64,000 nt of DNA from Nymphaea colorata (Eukaryota; Streptophyta; Magnoliopsida; Nymphaeales; Nymphaeaceae), in the NCBI RefSeq assembly GCF_008831285.2, contig NC_045141.1:27579315-27643314 (forward strand). The letters are read 5' to 3'. The position numbers and the translations under genes are program-made. Every line of letters starts with the position of its first letter. The first letter of the stretch is position 1. Under the pieces are notes generated by a model that did not search any database, was not told the origin of the DNA, and saw nothing but the letters and a program-made list of their open reading frames with translations. Positions 1 through 11,989 of this stretch are shown here, one piece after another.

Positions 1-854
1 CATGCTTTTGAGACTTTTTGAGAAAGCTTATGTCGCTCTTGATTACTATTCACCAGTTTTGCAACATTATGCTGGGGTAAGTGACTTGTAAAGAAGTTTG
101 CTTTTGTGCTTTTTCTTTCATGAAAAGTTTATGCTCCTCTCTCTCCCTTAATAACACAAAGTTGTCCTTTCTAGCACACATATTTCTCTATATGCAGCTG
201 TAGGTAGAATTACCCAGGGGATTTCTTGGTGCAACTTGTTTTGTGTCCACCGACTCCTCATGTGTTTGAGATGATTAATTTGCTCAAATTTGATCCACCA
301 ATTGCATTCCTATGTTGGAAATGCTCTTTGGAAACACAATGATGCCTGTTGAGTGTTGTCTTTTGCATCATCACGAGGAGACATCAGAATGTGGTCACCC
401 AGAGGCCTATCTTGTGATGTGAACATCGCTAGGTCTTGGTAGCCATATGGACATGCATGAGGACATCATAGGCATGTTGTATAGTCAAGTAGAAAAGTGA
501 CATACACAAATGCCTGTATCAATGCAGCACCATTCCACGCATTGAGATTTTTTGCAACAGCAACGTGGTGTCCCATACCCATTTTCATGTGTATGGCACT
601 TCTCACCTATGACAACAGTGCTTAAAATTGTTGCTCATTGTATATGTTAAAGCAGAAAGAAAAAGCACTTTCTATTTCTTCCTTTTTGTCAATTAGGTTC
701 TTCTTAACATGGCACTATATAATATTTTCTTCAGACATTTTTTCATACCTTTTGCTTTCCTGCGGCTGATTGCTTCTTTCCTTTCTGGACGCAGGTCATG
801 GACATTATGAATTTAATAAGGCGGGAGCTAACAAAGGAGTTCACTCTACTTTGA
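1..854 (+). CDS. 3' end of an unidentified protein-coding gene (last two exons)
   Basis: The window opens inside a plus-strand gene. An open segment at 1-76 reads MLLRLFEKAYVALDYYSPVL and continues to a GTAAGT donor at 77. A matching acceptor (GCAG) at 791-794 leads into a last exon, 795-854, encoding VMDIMNLIRRELTKEFTLL followed by TGA. The frame is continuous across the 718-bp intron, and the intron is T-rich as expected for a plant. The C-terminal 44 residues are amphipathic and mostly helical in character with no recognisable catalytic motif. I do not recognise the family, and the bulk of the gene lies outside the window. It could also be a relic, since the neighbouring 1.4-2.9 kb is full of gene debris. 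Confidence 0.45.
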
Positions 855-1440
855 CATGATAAAATACATAAAAATGGTAATGCCTAGTAACATTTGGGAG
901 CATGTAATTGTGTGGTGGCAAATCTAGGCTTTTCCTTTTTCCTCTCTAGATATCTCGTGGGCCTAACTTTCTGCTATAATCCTTATAGTACTGATCCAGT
1001 CTCATAGCTGCTGACAGAAATAATATCAGTAGTCATTTAAGCATAAAAAGGTATCTGTGTAACTGTTTCTATTAGTAAATGCTTAAAAACTCTTCCGGCA
1101 ATTTGACTATAAGAAAAGAATACAAACTCTAGCAAGAGTGGACTGCACAAGGGAAGCCATAGTTAGAGGTGATAGTGGAAGTTCATTTTACACCAACTGT
1201 AATCCCATGACTCAATCAATTGCTGTAGGAGCATCCCCCATCGAGTTGTTGATATTTCTGTGCTCCTTTGTGCTGAGTATAGTGTTTGTCTTTGGAAAAT
1301 GGTTTTATGCTGATCATTAAGGGCATGTTTGGATGACACGGTGAAACACATCGTTTTGCCTCCGAAGCATGGTTAACTTGTACTTGGAAGACTTCAAAAT
1401 TAGGTTTCACGGGAACCTAGTTTTGAGGAAAACTTGGTGA
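855..1440. other. intergenic, no gene seen
   Basis: This is presumed 3' UTR and flank of the left-edge gene. Short open frames here show no family resemblance and no splice-consistent extension. Confidence 0.5.
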
Positions 1441-1645
1441 AACGACATTTTGCTGAAATGGGGTGAGGATGAGACATTGGCAATGAGGTGAGATTGGTGC
1501 CGAAGCAGAAGGCCCTCCCTGCACCATGGATGATGGTCACCTTCACTGTATCGTCATTTTTGAGCGACCGGAACTCCCTGGCCAAGTTGATGATCACCTG
1601 TCACATGAGAGAGTTGAACGATTTGGGACAGAATAGTAGAATGCC
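1440..1645 (-). pseudogene. enoyl-CoA hydratase/isomerase (crotonase) gene relic
   Basis: Read on the minus strand, this stretch gives a crotonase-fold signature: PKSFNSLM, a stop, then VIINLAREFRSL, DDTVKVTIIHGAGRAFCFG and TNLT. Plant peroxisomal monofunctional enoyl-CoA hydratases carry the same order (RPKSLNAL, then a helix, then VxVIxxSGxGRxFCSGVDLT), and the GxGRAFC loop forms part of the oxyanion hole. There is an in-frame TGA between NSLM and VIINL, and homology stops after TNLT, so only about 60 codons of one exon region remain. No intact crotonase gene is present in the window. The identification rests on recalled family patterns; the in-frame stop and missing remainder make function very unlikely. 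Confidence 0.6.
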
Positions 1646-1740
1646 TTGTTCAACCTGTTGGGCATGCAGAGGATGAAGAAGCTGCTAGTGGTTTTGAGCC
1701 AGGCGATGGAAATGGTGAGGATGATGATCCAGATGTAGAT

Positions 1741-2160
1741 GTGTTAGCCATGGGAGGCTAAGTTGTAAATACGTTAAACAATAGGACACAGGATGGATCA
1801 GGTCTGATAGGAACCAGGGCCAGAACCCTGTGTCCCGAGAGTTAGATCACTTGCATAAGTAGGTTAGGGTTGGGTGATCCAGGTTATGTTGAAGATTGTG
1901 TCTTGATTAACCTAAGTAGGTTAAAGAGTGCATGAGTGTCTAAGTGTTAATATCAAGAGAATTTTGGTAGCCAGCGGCTACCAAGATGAATCTAATGGCA
2001 GGGATGATTATGATCTTGGCAGTAGAAAGATCAACATTCCAGTGTAGAAGAAGAGGTTTAGAAGTGAGGAAAAGGAGGGTGAACGGCCACCAAAACAATA
2101 AACCCAATCTTTTGGCCTCCATGGATGTCACAGCCCCAAAGCACATGCTCTTTAAGCACA
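1741..2160. other. intergenic between two gene relics
   Basis: I see no supportable gene. A 348-bp open frame begins here, but only its distal part (after about 2,165) resembles a known family and is listed separately. Confidence 0.4.
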
Positions 2161-2164
2161 CAGA

Positions 2165-2926
2165 TTCTATTCTTCGAATTGGGCTGTTTGTCGATGCAGA
2201 ATGGAATTTTGGATCTGTTATTTTCTCCATTCTTTTCCTTCAGTTCTCTCCCCTCATACGAATGATCAAAAAGAGAAGGCAAAGAGTAGATAGTTACAGT
2301 ATGACCACAATCTGCCATAAAAAACTATCCTAGTTTCCTTAAAAACTGGTATCTGTACAGCCCTTAAAGGCAATCACTTTCATGTTGACGAGTTCTCTAC
2401 ATTGTCCATCGTGGTTCAGATCTTTGCACTTCATATTCCTGTGCTGGATGAATTCTTAACTCTAAGAATGACTCTGTCCAATCTTCTTCTGCTAAACATT
2501 CTCCTTGAAAACTGAAAAATGTCATGTTTCAATAGAAAATGTTCTGAAACAAGATTCTAGATTTTCTTTACTGGATTCAGGAGTAATTTGTAACCATATT
2601 CTGTATGCGTATGTATTATGAACTGTAGTTTGGTTGATTGGGATTTTCAAAAATTTCTGTTGCCTGAATACTTTGCATTGCAGTGGCGTTCATGTTTGGC
2701 TTCGTTACATTCCTGGGACAATTTTTTGGACAAACTCTACTGCATAGTGATATGAGGTCTCTTGGGCTGTAAGAAACTTTTTGATCTTCTGTTCAACTCA
2801 GATTATAAAACCAAGTCTGGTTTTTCTCATGACATGGAGAACTTCACAACTTACATATTCAATTTGATGAAGCGTGAGGAATTTTTTGCATCATAAGGAG
2901 GACCCATCATCTTGTCACAGGCAAGA
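2165..2926 (+). pseudogene. GH35 beta-galactosidase gene relic (two exon remnants)
   Basis: Two separated plus-strand pieces match successive blocks of plant beta-galactosidases. At about 2,165-2,215 the peptide ILRIGLFVDAEWNFGS corresponds to the family block LRIGPYVCAEWNFGG, although the active-site neighbourhood is degraded. At about 2,790-2,925 the peptide HDMENFTTYIFNLMKREEFF, then AS, stop, GGPIILSQ, corresponds to MxxFTxxIVxxMKxExLFASQGGPIILxQ; the conserved Gln codon has become TAA, consistent with a CAA-to-TAA change. The second block ends in CAG|GCAAG where functional genes splice. The intervening region has no recognisable coding sequence. The enzyme family hydrolyses terminal beta-galactosyl residues in the cell wall; this copy cannot do so. 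Confidence 0.6.
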
Positions 2927-5162
2927 ATTTATTTTGTTTCTGTTTCATTTGTATGTGTTATATCAAGGATGTTAGAAATGTACTATATCAAGGATGTTAG
3001 CATCATTTCATTTGATTACTCAAAGCAGCCTTCTGCAAGTTTTCAACTGCTCTGATGGAGTGAGGTTGAATTTGCAATCAATGTGTTGCCAATTTTGATT
3101 GGCTAAAAGAGGAAAACTTTCATACTTTTCTGGTGCTAGTGAAGTTTCAGTTAGCATTTGTTATCAGCATACCCTGTGCCAAATTAAGTGGCTTTTGGCT
3201 TTTAATTTGATTGCGTTTGCATACATTGATATTGGAAATGACCATATCAAATGTTCACATGAAGAAAATTATTAACAAGATGCATTAATTATGTTATATT
3301 TGTACTTTTTGCAGGCATGAAACATATGCAAATGGGAAATATCATAGGCAAATGTTTGGAAACTAGGATAATCACTTGGGATTGTGTATCACTCATGGAA
3401 TGCTTCCTTGTAAAGGACTGGAGCAAAAAAATTCCCCAAGAATATGCATATATGCCTTGAATGGTTGCTTGAAGTTATGAGATTTCTGTTTTCTTTGCAG
3501 AGCACACATTGTGAAAGAGACTAGTATCTCTTTGTCTCTTCTCTCAGGCTTGTTGTTTCTGTTATTTGTACTCATATGCTCACATATTTGCTCAATGGTG
3601 ATTCCTTTAGTTATGTAGTCAAAACCTCATCTGTTGAACCTGTGTTTCTGTTCTTTGACACAAATATTTGTTGTTTGCATTGCTGGAACTTCTCATGCGG
3701 AAGCAGCCATCCTCCTACTTGATCTTTCACATATTATCAGTCTTTGTGGGATCGCTAGATGGATACCATCGACTTAAATGGGACATCTCTTGCTGGAGCA
3801 GGATGAAATTGGAACATGCAACAGTTTTTTCTCTCTCAAACGATTACCTTCATGAGCTGCTTTGACTTTTTTGTAAAATGATCTGTATGTGCTGATGTAG
3901 AAACTCTTGGGGCACAAATACACACACACACACACACACATGTATTCTTTCGCATATAAACAGAAGAGTCTAAGGAAACAGTTTCCAAATTTTCAATTAA
4001 TCCAAAGGTTAGGTGATTTATGGTATTAATTCTTTTTCATTATTTTGTTATGGGAAATTTCCAGTAAATTTGCTTAATTACTTTTCATAGAAGGGCATCT
4101 TTGTTGTTGTACATTAACTGCAACATAACTGCCACAACGTTTCTTTGTTATTGTATATTAACTGTAACATAACTGCTACAACGTTTAGCTGACATTATAC
4201 ACTCCAAAAAACTCATTTTTGTTATCCAACGTGTAGCTGACATTTACACACGCACACACACACACACATATAAATGCCACAACGTTTAGCTGACATTAGA
4301 CTAACTCTCTCTTTCTCTCTCTCTCTTCTAGAGCTAAGTAAAAAGAAACCGAAAAGAGCTCGAAGTGCCCCACCTGCAGGGTCTTGGAATATGTGAATGC
4401 TTAATGTTAGTCTAATATCACCAACTAATACAATGCTCCCACTCATTTTTAGCACATGGAGGTAACACTTATGGGGGAATGTGCCAGTTGAGGTCTGTTA
4501 AGAATGAGACCCTCCCACTCTCTCTTATGACACCAAGAAAAGAAACCGAATAAGAGAAGGAAGAAGAAGGCATAAGGATTTTGGTTCAAAACAAGATTTT
4601 CCTATGTCCACGGCCGCAGAGAGTTTTTACTACCACATAAAATTAGATAAATGCCCTTACAAAACATGGGAATCAGACTTCACACTCTCACCCTCAACCC
4701 CATTAACTACCGTATGACCCTTGGAACCACCTTTCCGCCTCACCTTGAGCAAGCACAATTTGCGGAATATTTTGTGTTTCAATGCGACTCTAGTTATTAG
4801 CCTCGATAAAATTTTCGTTCGTTTTTAGTCGAGTAAATATTTCAATTTATACCACATGCTTTTGTTTCTCTGTTTGTCTAATCCTCTAGATCTACTTAGT
4901 AATAAGATCCAGTCTTCTTTACCAAGTCCGACTAAATATTGACGTCAGAGCTGAGACATCAGATAAAATGCAAGTCGTTGACTTCCTTTATTTCCCTGAT
5001 ACCACACATTTTATTCATGTAAAGGGTTAGGCCTAAAACCAAATCATGAAAAGACAAGTTTAGGCCTTGGTTTTGTCATATCTAATTTAGGCCTGGAGGT
5101 GTGACCGATGAATTTACTACTAATCTTACCTCAAACCGCTGGGATTGGATCCTTTACATGCC

Positions 5163-5201
<39 letters not shown>

Positions 5202-6385
5202 GACATAAGTCACAGGCTGAACCACTGTTGTCGCAATTCGCGGCTCGGGACTCTATTCGCACAGTCAGACGCTTTTGCGTAGTTGCCTCAATTTCTGACA
5301 ATTGTCACATGGAGATACTATCTTGGTGCCATGACTGGCCTGCTCAATTGGACGCTTGACCGACTACGATAAATGGAATCCCTTCCCTCCTGTTTTCTGT
5401 TTTTTGTTTTGATTGTTAGAAGGCAAAGTAGAAAATTTTCTATAGGCCAGGGGACGATTATTGAAGGGTTGGTATCTGCACGCGATTTCTAAAAGGTGCT
5501 AGATCCGATCTGGTTATGAAAATTATTTCCTTCCGGCCTCTCTCTCTCTCTCGCGGTAGATCTAGCAACCCGTCGTCGTCAAATTTAAAAATGACCAAGG
5601 TTGGACCGCAATGAACTGCGCTTTCTGTCATGTTCAAGTTTGAGGATTCACTTCTTTTCTTAAAAGGATCATTCCTGCGCCACATATTGGTGCACGTTGG
5701 TTCGGTCCTTAGAATTCAAGCTTGTTGATATTCAAGACGCTTTCCCTAGCAATTAAATCGTTCTGACATGCATGCATGTGATGTGAAACATTTTTCACTA
5801 CTTTGCAACTAGTCTCGATGCCGACGTGTTGGAGAGATGGCCCCGGCACCTTTTTGTATAAAAGAAAAATTCATAGCGATAGGACCCCGGGACATTTACA
5901 TTTGAAAGATCAGGAAACGGAACTCCGTATCACAAAAACTGGGGCAGGTAGTGTTCGTCGAATCAGCAAGACTGAACGCGCATCAGGACATGGGCTGTGG
6001 CTGACGACCACCACACACACCATGTGGACGAATCTTTCACTTTTTTCTCATCGGTTTTCTCTTTCTTATGAGTGGTGGCACCCGACAGCCAGTCTCATGC
6101 CTCATCCTTCACGCCTTCCTACCACCTTGCCTGTCTGAGGTAGATCAGTACTAAATGGATTGGTACAGATTAAAAATTGTGTCTGTCTGCCGCTGCAACG
6201 CGTCCGAGTTTCCCATCCCAATCTCCAGAAACTCTTTTAGTTTAGCTGCTTGACGTTGCTTCTCCGTCCTCTGTCATGGTATTAATTAACCACAACCCCC
6301 ATCTTGTCTCTAGTAAAATCTGATCTCCAGGTAAGTGGTTATGTACAAGTGCTAAAAGAAGAATTTGCAGGTCTTAGCTAGCTAG
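2927..6385. other. intergenic with microsatellites, no gene supported
   Basis: The stretch between the beta-galactosidase relic and the permease gene holds (CA)n at 3,920-3,940 and 4,246-4,268 and a (GA)n tract at 5,165-5,195. Near 4,100-4,300 there are diverged direct repeats sharing the core AACATAACTGC(C/T)ACAACGTTT and TAGCTGACATT. Several open frames of 60-111 codons occur, but none shows a domain, splice-supported extension or composition typical of coding sequence. Confidence 0.45.
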
Positions 6386-8921
6386 CTAGGGACGAAATAT
6401 GTGGAAGCTTTGCAACAACTGCTCTACTATAATTCCACAAGCAGAAACCCCAATACCAAGCAAAGTAGGCTTCTCTTTCAGTATTGTTGGGGAGAAGACG
6501 GCCCCACCTCTCACGGTCGGGTTGTCCCGGTCATCCTTCTCGACCTCGTGTTTGTCATCACCGGAATAGGAGGTTTCTTCGTCAGAGGCGAACAAAGACC
6601 ACGCCATTGCGGGCGGAAAGACTCCATACAAAATGGTCATGCAGTACCCACCCTGCGCCACACGTGATGTGTATATATTAATCGACAATATCTTCACCAC
6701 TACATATCGCACTTTTAGGGCCACCAGATCGAATCGAACTTACAGCGATGTCAGTGGCCGTAGAAAACGCATCTGGGATGGCGTTCGTCAGGACTAGGAG
6801 TAGCGGTGGAGCGACAGCAAGAAGCATAGACGCCAAGTCTACCACATTGCAGCTTCCCCACCATTTCTGAGGCCTCTTGACCGATCCAAGTCCTGCAGGT
6901 TCTTTCCACTTCTGCAAATTAAACCATACATATCAGGGTTTGTCACGTGCGACGTGCACAACACACACACACATACAGCTTCCGCACATACATATTGACT
7001 AAGTTGTTCGGTGAAAAATTGTGAAAAACCCAAAAGAGTGCCTATCAACGATGTCCCAACAGCCAAAAGAGAGAAGGTCTCCACCGTCACGGACGTAAGC
7101 CCGCAGCTCCCAGCTGATCTGAAAGATAAATTAAGTTCCAGTCAGCCACCATACAAGCGCACATAAGCAAGAGGGGACAAGGGAAAATTAAAGAGGAGAC
7201 CTCATCAGCAAATTCACAGGGTCTGTGCCATCGGAAGCAGGAGAGAGACCGAGAGCGATGGCGTCCCAGTCAAGCAAAATAATCAAGGGTACCATGCTCC
7301 CCAGCATCACTGACAACCTTATCCTGGAAATGTCCCCTCCCAGATACGCACATAAAACTGTGCAATGAATTGTTAATCACAGATGAGCGGACCGTATATC
7401 TAATGAAAACCGTAGTTTCTAACAGATTAATTTTAGTAAACGTCTCCGCGTACGGATGGGGTACCTGGTGACAGGTCGTGGTAAACTAAAGAGAATATAA
7501 TCACGGGAAGAGTCTCGGGAGTTCTACTCCAATCTCCCTCGTCAATATGCCCACGCCAACCTCCGGAGTTGACCGCAGTCGATTCTATCAAAATCACCAG
7601 TCCTGGTCATTGATCCAGAAGTCAAAAGATAGAAGGCGTCACTACAAAAAGTGCTTCCCCTAACATTTCGTCAAATCACGAAGGTTGAGAACAGAAGATC
7701 CTGGTTGCGACCAAATGCATAGCTTTGTCATATCAGAAGCTAACGGAAAGTGAAAACAAAAAAAAATCATGTTCAATTTGCCTTTTAGTTGGATCACTTT
7801 CACAGGTATTCTCATCCTATACAAGCTTCATACATAATTTGTTTAGGAATAAAATTTAATTAAGAGTCCACTCAACAGCTTGAGTACGAAACAACTTACC
7901 GACCATTAGGATTGTTAATCCTTGGTTGACTTGGTCCGTCAATTTGGTACCTCCCACCGAGATGAGCAGAGTGAAAACGAGGGTGAAGCAGCAGCCTAGA
8001 ACAGAAGTTGGGTGGTTGAGGACGTGAGACAGGATGTCCCCCGACTTCGCCACATATGCAACCATGGAAGAGTATGCCAGGAAGACATATGCGAGAGTAG
8101 CTACGTGAGCCCCCAGCTTTCCCAGTGTCGCTTCAGCCATGGTGGTAAAGGATATGAAGTTTAATTTGCGACCATCTTCTGCCTCGCCCTCCATCCTCTC
8201 CATCAATGCGACATTCACTTCTGCAAGAAGGAGGGCTTCTACAAGGAGGAATGCCCAGCTTGCGATCAAGAGCGAGGCCGTTGGGATAAGACCCTGAAAA
8301 CGGGTGTTGCATGATAACTCATGAAAAGTTAACTATTGGATTTGCAAAGGAAGATGCTTGTTATTGATAGCTCAAAGGGGACTTCCCTATGCTTAATTTG
8401 AGAATTAAGCTCGTCAAGATCTCATCCTCTACGAGCTATCACTTCCCACGAATAAGTTACGAGTTAAAGAGAGAGGAAGAGAGAGAAAGAGAAAGAGTGT
8501 GTGTTACTGCTGGAGCAGTCTTCATCGGAAGGGCCAAAATCCCTGACCCAATGCTGGTCCCAACTATCAAGGCAACAGCACCCATAACAGAGCCTTTTTC
8601 TTGATCCCCTTTTCTTGCGCTCGGGTCGCCTTTACCCTTCCTGAGATGTGATCGCAGCCCCGGAGTCCTTGATCTCTTGAGCGCCTCAACTCCGTCGCCG
8701 GTGCTTTTGCTATACCACGTTCTGCACAGCACACATATCTCAGTGTGAACGAGAGAGGACAGGCGAGGAAGGAACATTGGACCGCTCGTTTGGGCTGGTC
8801 TAATCGGGAAGGGACGGCACGTGCAGCCTCCCCTCTTGCAGGGATACGGAAATTTGATTGGCATCTGCAGGGCGGTGGTACTGCGGCTGAGCAGCCCGAC
8901 GGGTATGGCCTGAAACGTCAT
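6386..8921 (-). CDS. Trp/Tyr permease-family transporter (TyrP-like), probably plastid-targeted
   Basis: Seven exons join in frame: 8921-8508, 8293-7900, 7602-7465, 7357-7201, 7118-6992, 6911-6744 and 6652-6386 (1,665 nt, 554 aa, stop TAG). All introns are GT-AG. About 115 N-terminal residues, rich in Ser/Arg/Lys and poor in acids, precede the first membrane helix and look like a transit peptide. The permease domain begins with ALIVGTSIGSGILALP. It continues with family blocks AEVNVALMERMEGE, SSMVAYVAKSGDIL, GLVILIESTAVNSGGW, LCAYLGGDISRIR, FSLLAVGTSLIGTLLGFSQF, RPQKWWG, LTNAIPDAF and GGYCMTILYGVFPPAMAW. These are the hallmarks of the HAAAP aromatic amino acid:proton symporters; plant members are annotated as tyrosine-specific transport protein-like. 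About eleven membrane helices are expected. The first ATG in frame is used; the frame extends upstream without another ATG. The substrate is inferred from the family only. Confidence 0.88.
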
Positions 8922-9061
8922 CAAAGACGAGAGAGAGTGAGAGGTCACAGGAGTGGTGCCCGACCAAAATCAGGAGGAAATATCCTTTCCAATACGAAAG
9001 CAGCCGAGAAAATATCTAAGACAGAATGGGGTCCCTTGCAGGTCAAAGCTGGAGGCAAATG

Positions 9062-10780
9062 ATTGACGCTTCGGGCTCCGCTTTGCTACGCAACATTATT
9101 GTTGGCTATTGGCTCCTTTTGGTGCGGTTTCAAATTCTGGGTTTAATCACAGAATCATGAGCTAGTGCTGATCCTTGTGTTATTTGGCAATAAGAGTATT
9201 TTCATGTATATGTCCAACATTAGATAAATTCATGAAACATTATAGCATAATACTTCATGAATCTGTTTTCATTTTTATAATAAATTTAACAAATTGTTTC
9301 CACTACCAAACAACGTTTTAAGATAAAAAACAACATTAAAGGGCCATCCATCAATTAGTGAGAAGTCATTTTAATGAGAGTATTTTGAAGATGTTGTATG
9401 ATGGTAAAGAGCTCCAAATTTTGCGAGGAAACCTAAACTTCTTAAGACAAGACCGAGAGAAGATCAGAACAGGATTTTTCTTAGGAAAATGAAAGTGCTC
9501 CTCATACTAGGGGTCGTGTTTGGCTCATGCTGTTAAGAGGGAATTTTTTATTGCTGATGAGCTCTCTCACATCGGTGACTCGAAACGTGTGACGACTCAT
9601 CGAACTTGCAGAGTGATGCCTCTCCAGGTGTCGGTGTTAGCGCATCTTTCAGCAGTGTACCTGTAATGTCAGTATTATAGTGTACATATGCACAAACATA
9701 TGTACACTATAAAATATTAAATTTTTACTAAAAAAAAGTTGTACGATCAACATTTGACAAGATTGAATAAAAGTTACACAGACAATATTTCACATTCCAG
9801 CTGTTTGTCATTGGCTTATCCATGTCCTCTTCTTCCTCGTCAAGATTTACCTTGACAACTTGAATAAGCTTCCGTTTTTCGTCTTCATTATCACTTTTGT
9901 CTGCATGAAATATGATCTATAACCCCACCACTTTTAAGAAGTGTTCGCATTGTTTCATCAAGAGTTCTGTGCACCTTGCAAAACTTAGATCGCTTGCAGA
10001 AAACAAGTAGTTTGTCCAAACTTACATCCAAATTTTAGGGAATGACATACTACATATGTTCACCAACCACTATAAATGAACACTCTAGCATTACTTCGTT
10101 ACAGTTTCATAGGCCAGAGACTACTAATGTGGCTGTTCATGCTGGCCTTTGGCAAATTCATGTGTCTTGATGTGCTTTGCGATTGCCGGAGGAATAGAAG
10201 CCGAAAAAAAGCAATTTAACACTGAATATGAGTTTTGTATCACTTATATCCAGTTTTTTCATTTGAACTAGAACACTACATGCATCAAGTGCATTGAAAC
10301 AGGATGACAGATGTGCAAGTGTTCAACACAAGATATATTTGATGTTACCAATACATTTTTTTTTAAAAAAAAAAACTTAATTATACCAACGTGTCGATAC
10401 CAGGTGATTCGTGTCCTCTAGTTATGACAAATCTATATCAGTGAAATAATTCCTCGATATAGATTCTGTCACCGCTTATGGCCCTCTTGCCGCTATAGAA
10501 CCCTTTAAGCCATTTTCGCTCAATCGAGCGTCTTCCTTTCTTTTATGCTTAGTGGGTCATTCTCCAATGTAGGTCTTTCTCCCCTTTTCTCTCGAGGGTT
10601 CTCCAACAGTTTGTCTACCACTCCTTGCTCCAACATCGCCAGCGTCCTGCTCGGCATTACCAGCGCCCGCTTTGCTCAGTCATCAGTACATGATTTTGAA
10701 TTTTATTAACGCAACATAAAGCTATGTAATTGTTGTTGTGGATATAGAAAGGACTTCTTGGCATTAGAAACAAAGCTGTA
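9062..10780. other. intergenic upstream of permease gene
   Basis: The permease promoter should lie at the left of this stretch, but no convincing TATA box was found. A perfect 15-bp inverted repeat occurs at 9,676-9,711. On the minus strand near 9,810-9,900 a short acidic peptide with DNEDEKRKLIQVVKVNL and LDEEEDMD can be read, surrounded by stops; it may be a gene relic but is unidentifiable. No other coding sequence is supported. Confidence 0.4.
9676..9711. repeat. perfect 15-bp inverted repeat (hairpin)
   Basis: The arms TATAGTGTACATATG and CATATGTACACTATA are exact reverse complements separated by a 6-base CACAAA loop. It lies in AT-rich intergenic DNA with no gene nearby, so it is more likely a mobile-element end or chance palindrome than a regulatory site. 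Confidence 0.7.
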
Positions 10781-10895
10781 GAAAATTTAACTTTTGAAAA
10801 TGGTGGGCACTACCACATTGTCTCATAATGCTCTTACACTAAAAATTTAACTTTTGAAAATGGTGGGCACTACTGCATTGTTTCTCATGATGAGT
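10778..10895. repeat. tandem direct repeat, about 58 bp x 2
   Basis: Two adjacent copies share AATTTAACTTTTGAAAATGG followed by TGGGCACTAC and a TCTCAT(A/G)ATG tail. The second copy differs at a few bases. It sits at the distal boundary of the Copia relic. Confidence 0.7.
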
Positions 10896-10989
10896 GGATG
10901 TGGAGGAATAGACAACTACGCGTCCAACGATTGCTTGCCTTAATTTTTTCATCTTCTTGTGCTCCATCAGTAAACCATACTCTAACATC

Positions 10990-11386
10990 CCTCCTCAAGT
11001 CATAGGGATGTTGATCACATGCACCTTGCTGTGGTCGTTCGTAGATAAATTGTGGATTGTTTCCTTCCAAGCTTTGCTCGGGCAAATAGTAAATTGATTT
11101 CTACATGTTTGGTTCGACAGAAGACATATTGTTCCAATATTATCATGCCAAATAACTGGAATTTGGGGTGATTTGATTCCAAGCATAGATATTAAATAAT
11201 TAATTCATCCACAAAACTTCAGATGCTGAACTATAAAGAGCTCTAGGCTCAACTTTAGTGCTGGAACAATAAACTACGACCTGTTTCTTTGAGCTCCAAG
11301 ATACGAGAGTACTTCCCAAGAGCAAATCATATCCTCTGGTAGACCTTCAGTTAGACAAGCATCCCACTCAATTTGCATTTATTAAT

Positions 11387-11423
<37 letters not shown>

Positions 11424-11880
11424 AGACAAGGCTTCAATATATAGGCCTCATGAATAGTGGCTTTAGATATCTTAGAATGTGCTTGATGACAGACATCCAT
11501 GAACTAACAAACCCAATTCACCAAACTGATGTCTAGGCAAGCTAAGGTGACATATTATATCACTCTAACCAGGCTTCAATAGAGAGTGACATCACTAAAT
11601 GTTGCTTCTACATCTATTATGCTGGTGAAGGTCATAAGCATGGAAACCAGCCAAATCCCTTCCATTTTAACCCTTAACAGGAGATCCATTATATATGTTT
11701 GTTAGAATAAAATGAGCCCATTCGTCACCTCCTTCGGTTCAATCCCTAGAAAATAGTGCAATTTTCCTAGATCTTGAATGCAAGCACCTTTCCCAATTTG
11801 ATATTAACTTTGACATTAAAGTTTCTTGATTTTCTATGGCAATTGTATCATAACATAAACAGAAAGAAAGAGCTGAACAA
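10990..11880 (-). mobile_element. Copia LTR-retrotransposon relic (RT end and RNase H)
   Basis: Minus-strand reading gives, in the correct order for a Copia polyprotein, IQDLGKLHYFLGIEPKEV (RT connection), then WMSVIKHILRYLK (the AVKRILRYLKGT block), then SWSSKKQVVVYCSSTKVEP and RALYSSASEVLWM (RNase H block), then VIWHDNIGTICLL. Each piece lies in a different frame and is interrupted by stops and small indels. A (GA)n tract at 11,390-11,420 interrupts it. No LTRs, integrase or gag are seen. It is a long-dead fragment lying next to a LINE relic on the same strand. Confidence 0.75.
11390..11420. repeat. (GA)n microsatellite
   Basis: About 15 perfect GA units lie inside the Copia relic, a recent expansion within dead transposon sequence. 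Confidence 0.9.
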
Positions 11881-11989
11881 GATAGAGGTATGCATCCTTG
11901 CATGATCTGCAAGTGCTGCTTGTAAGTTGCTTAACAAAATCTTGAAGAACATCTCCATGCAAAGCTTTATTTTGTCCCCACCAAAGTCA

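Noticed and set aside
2680..2775. Short membrane-helix-like peptide (AFMFGFVTFLGQFFG) as an exon
   Set aside because: It has an acceptor-like CAG but no upstream exon or family match; probably chance in T-rich DNA.
3315..3420. Further beta-galactosidase exon (HETYANGKYHRQMFGN)
   Set aside because: The spacing is plausible but the match to the family block after GGPIIL is too weak to support.
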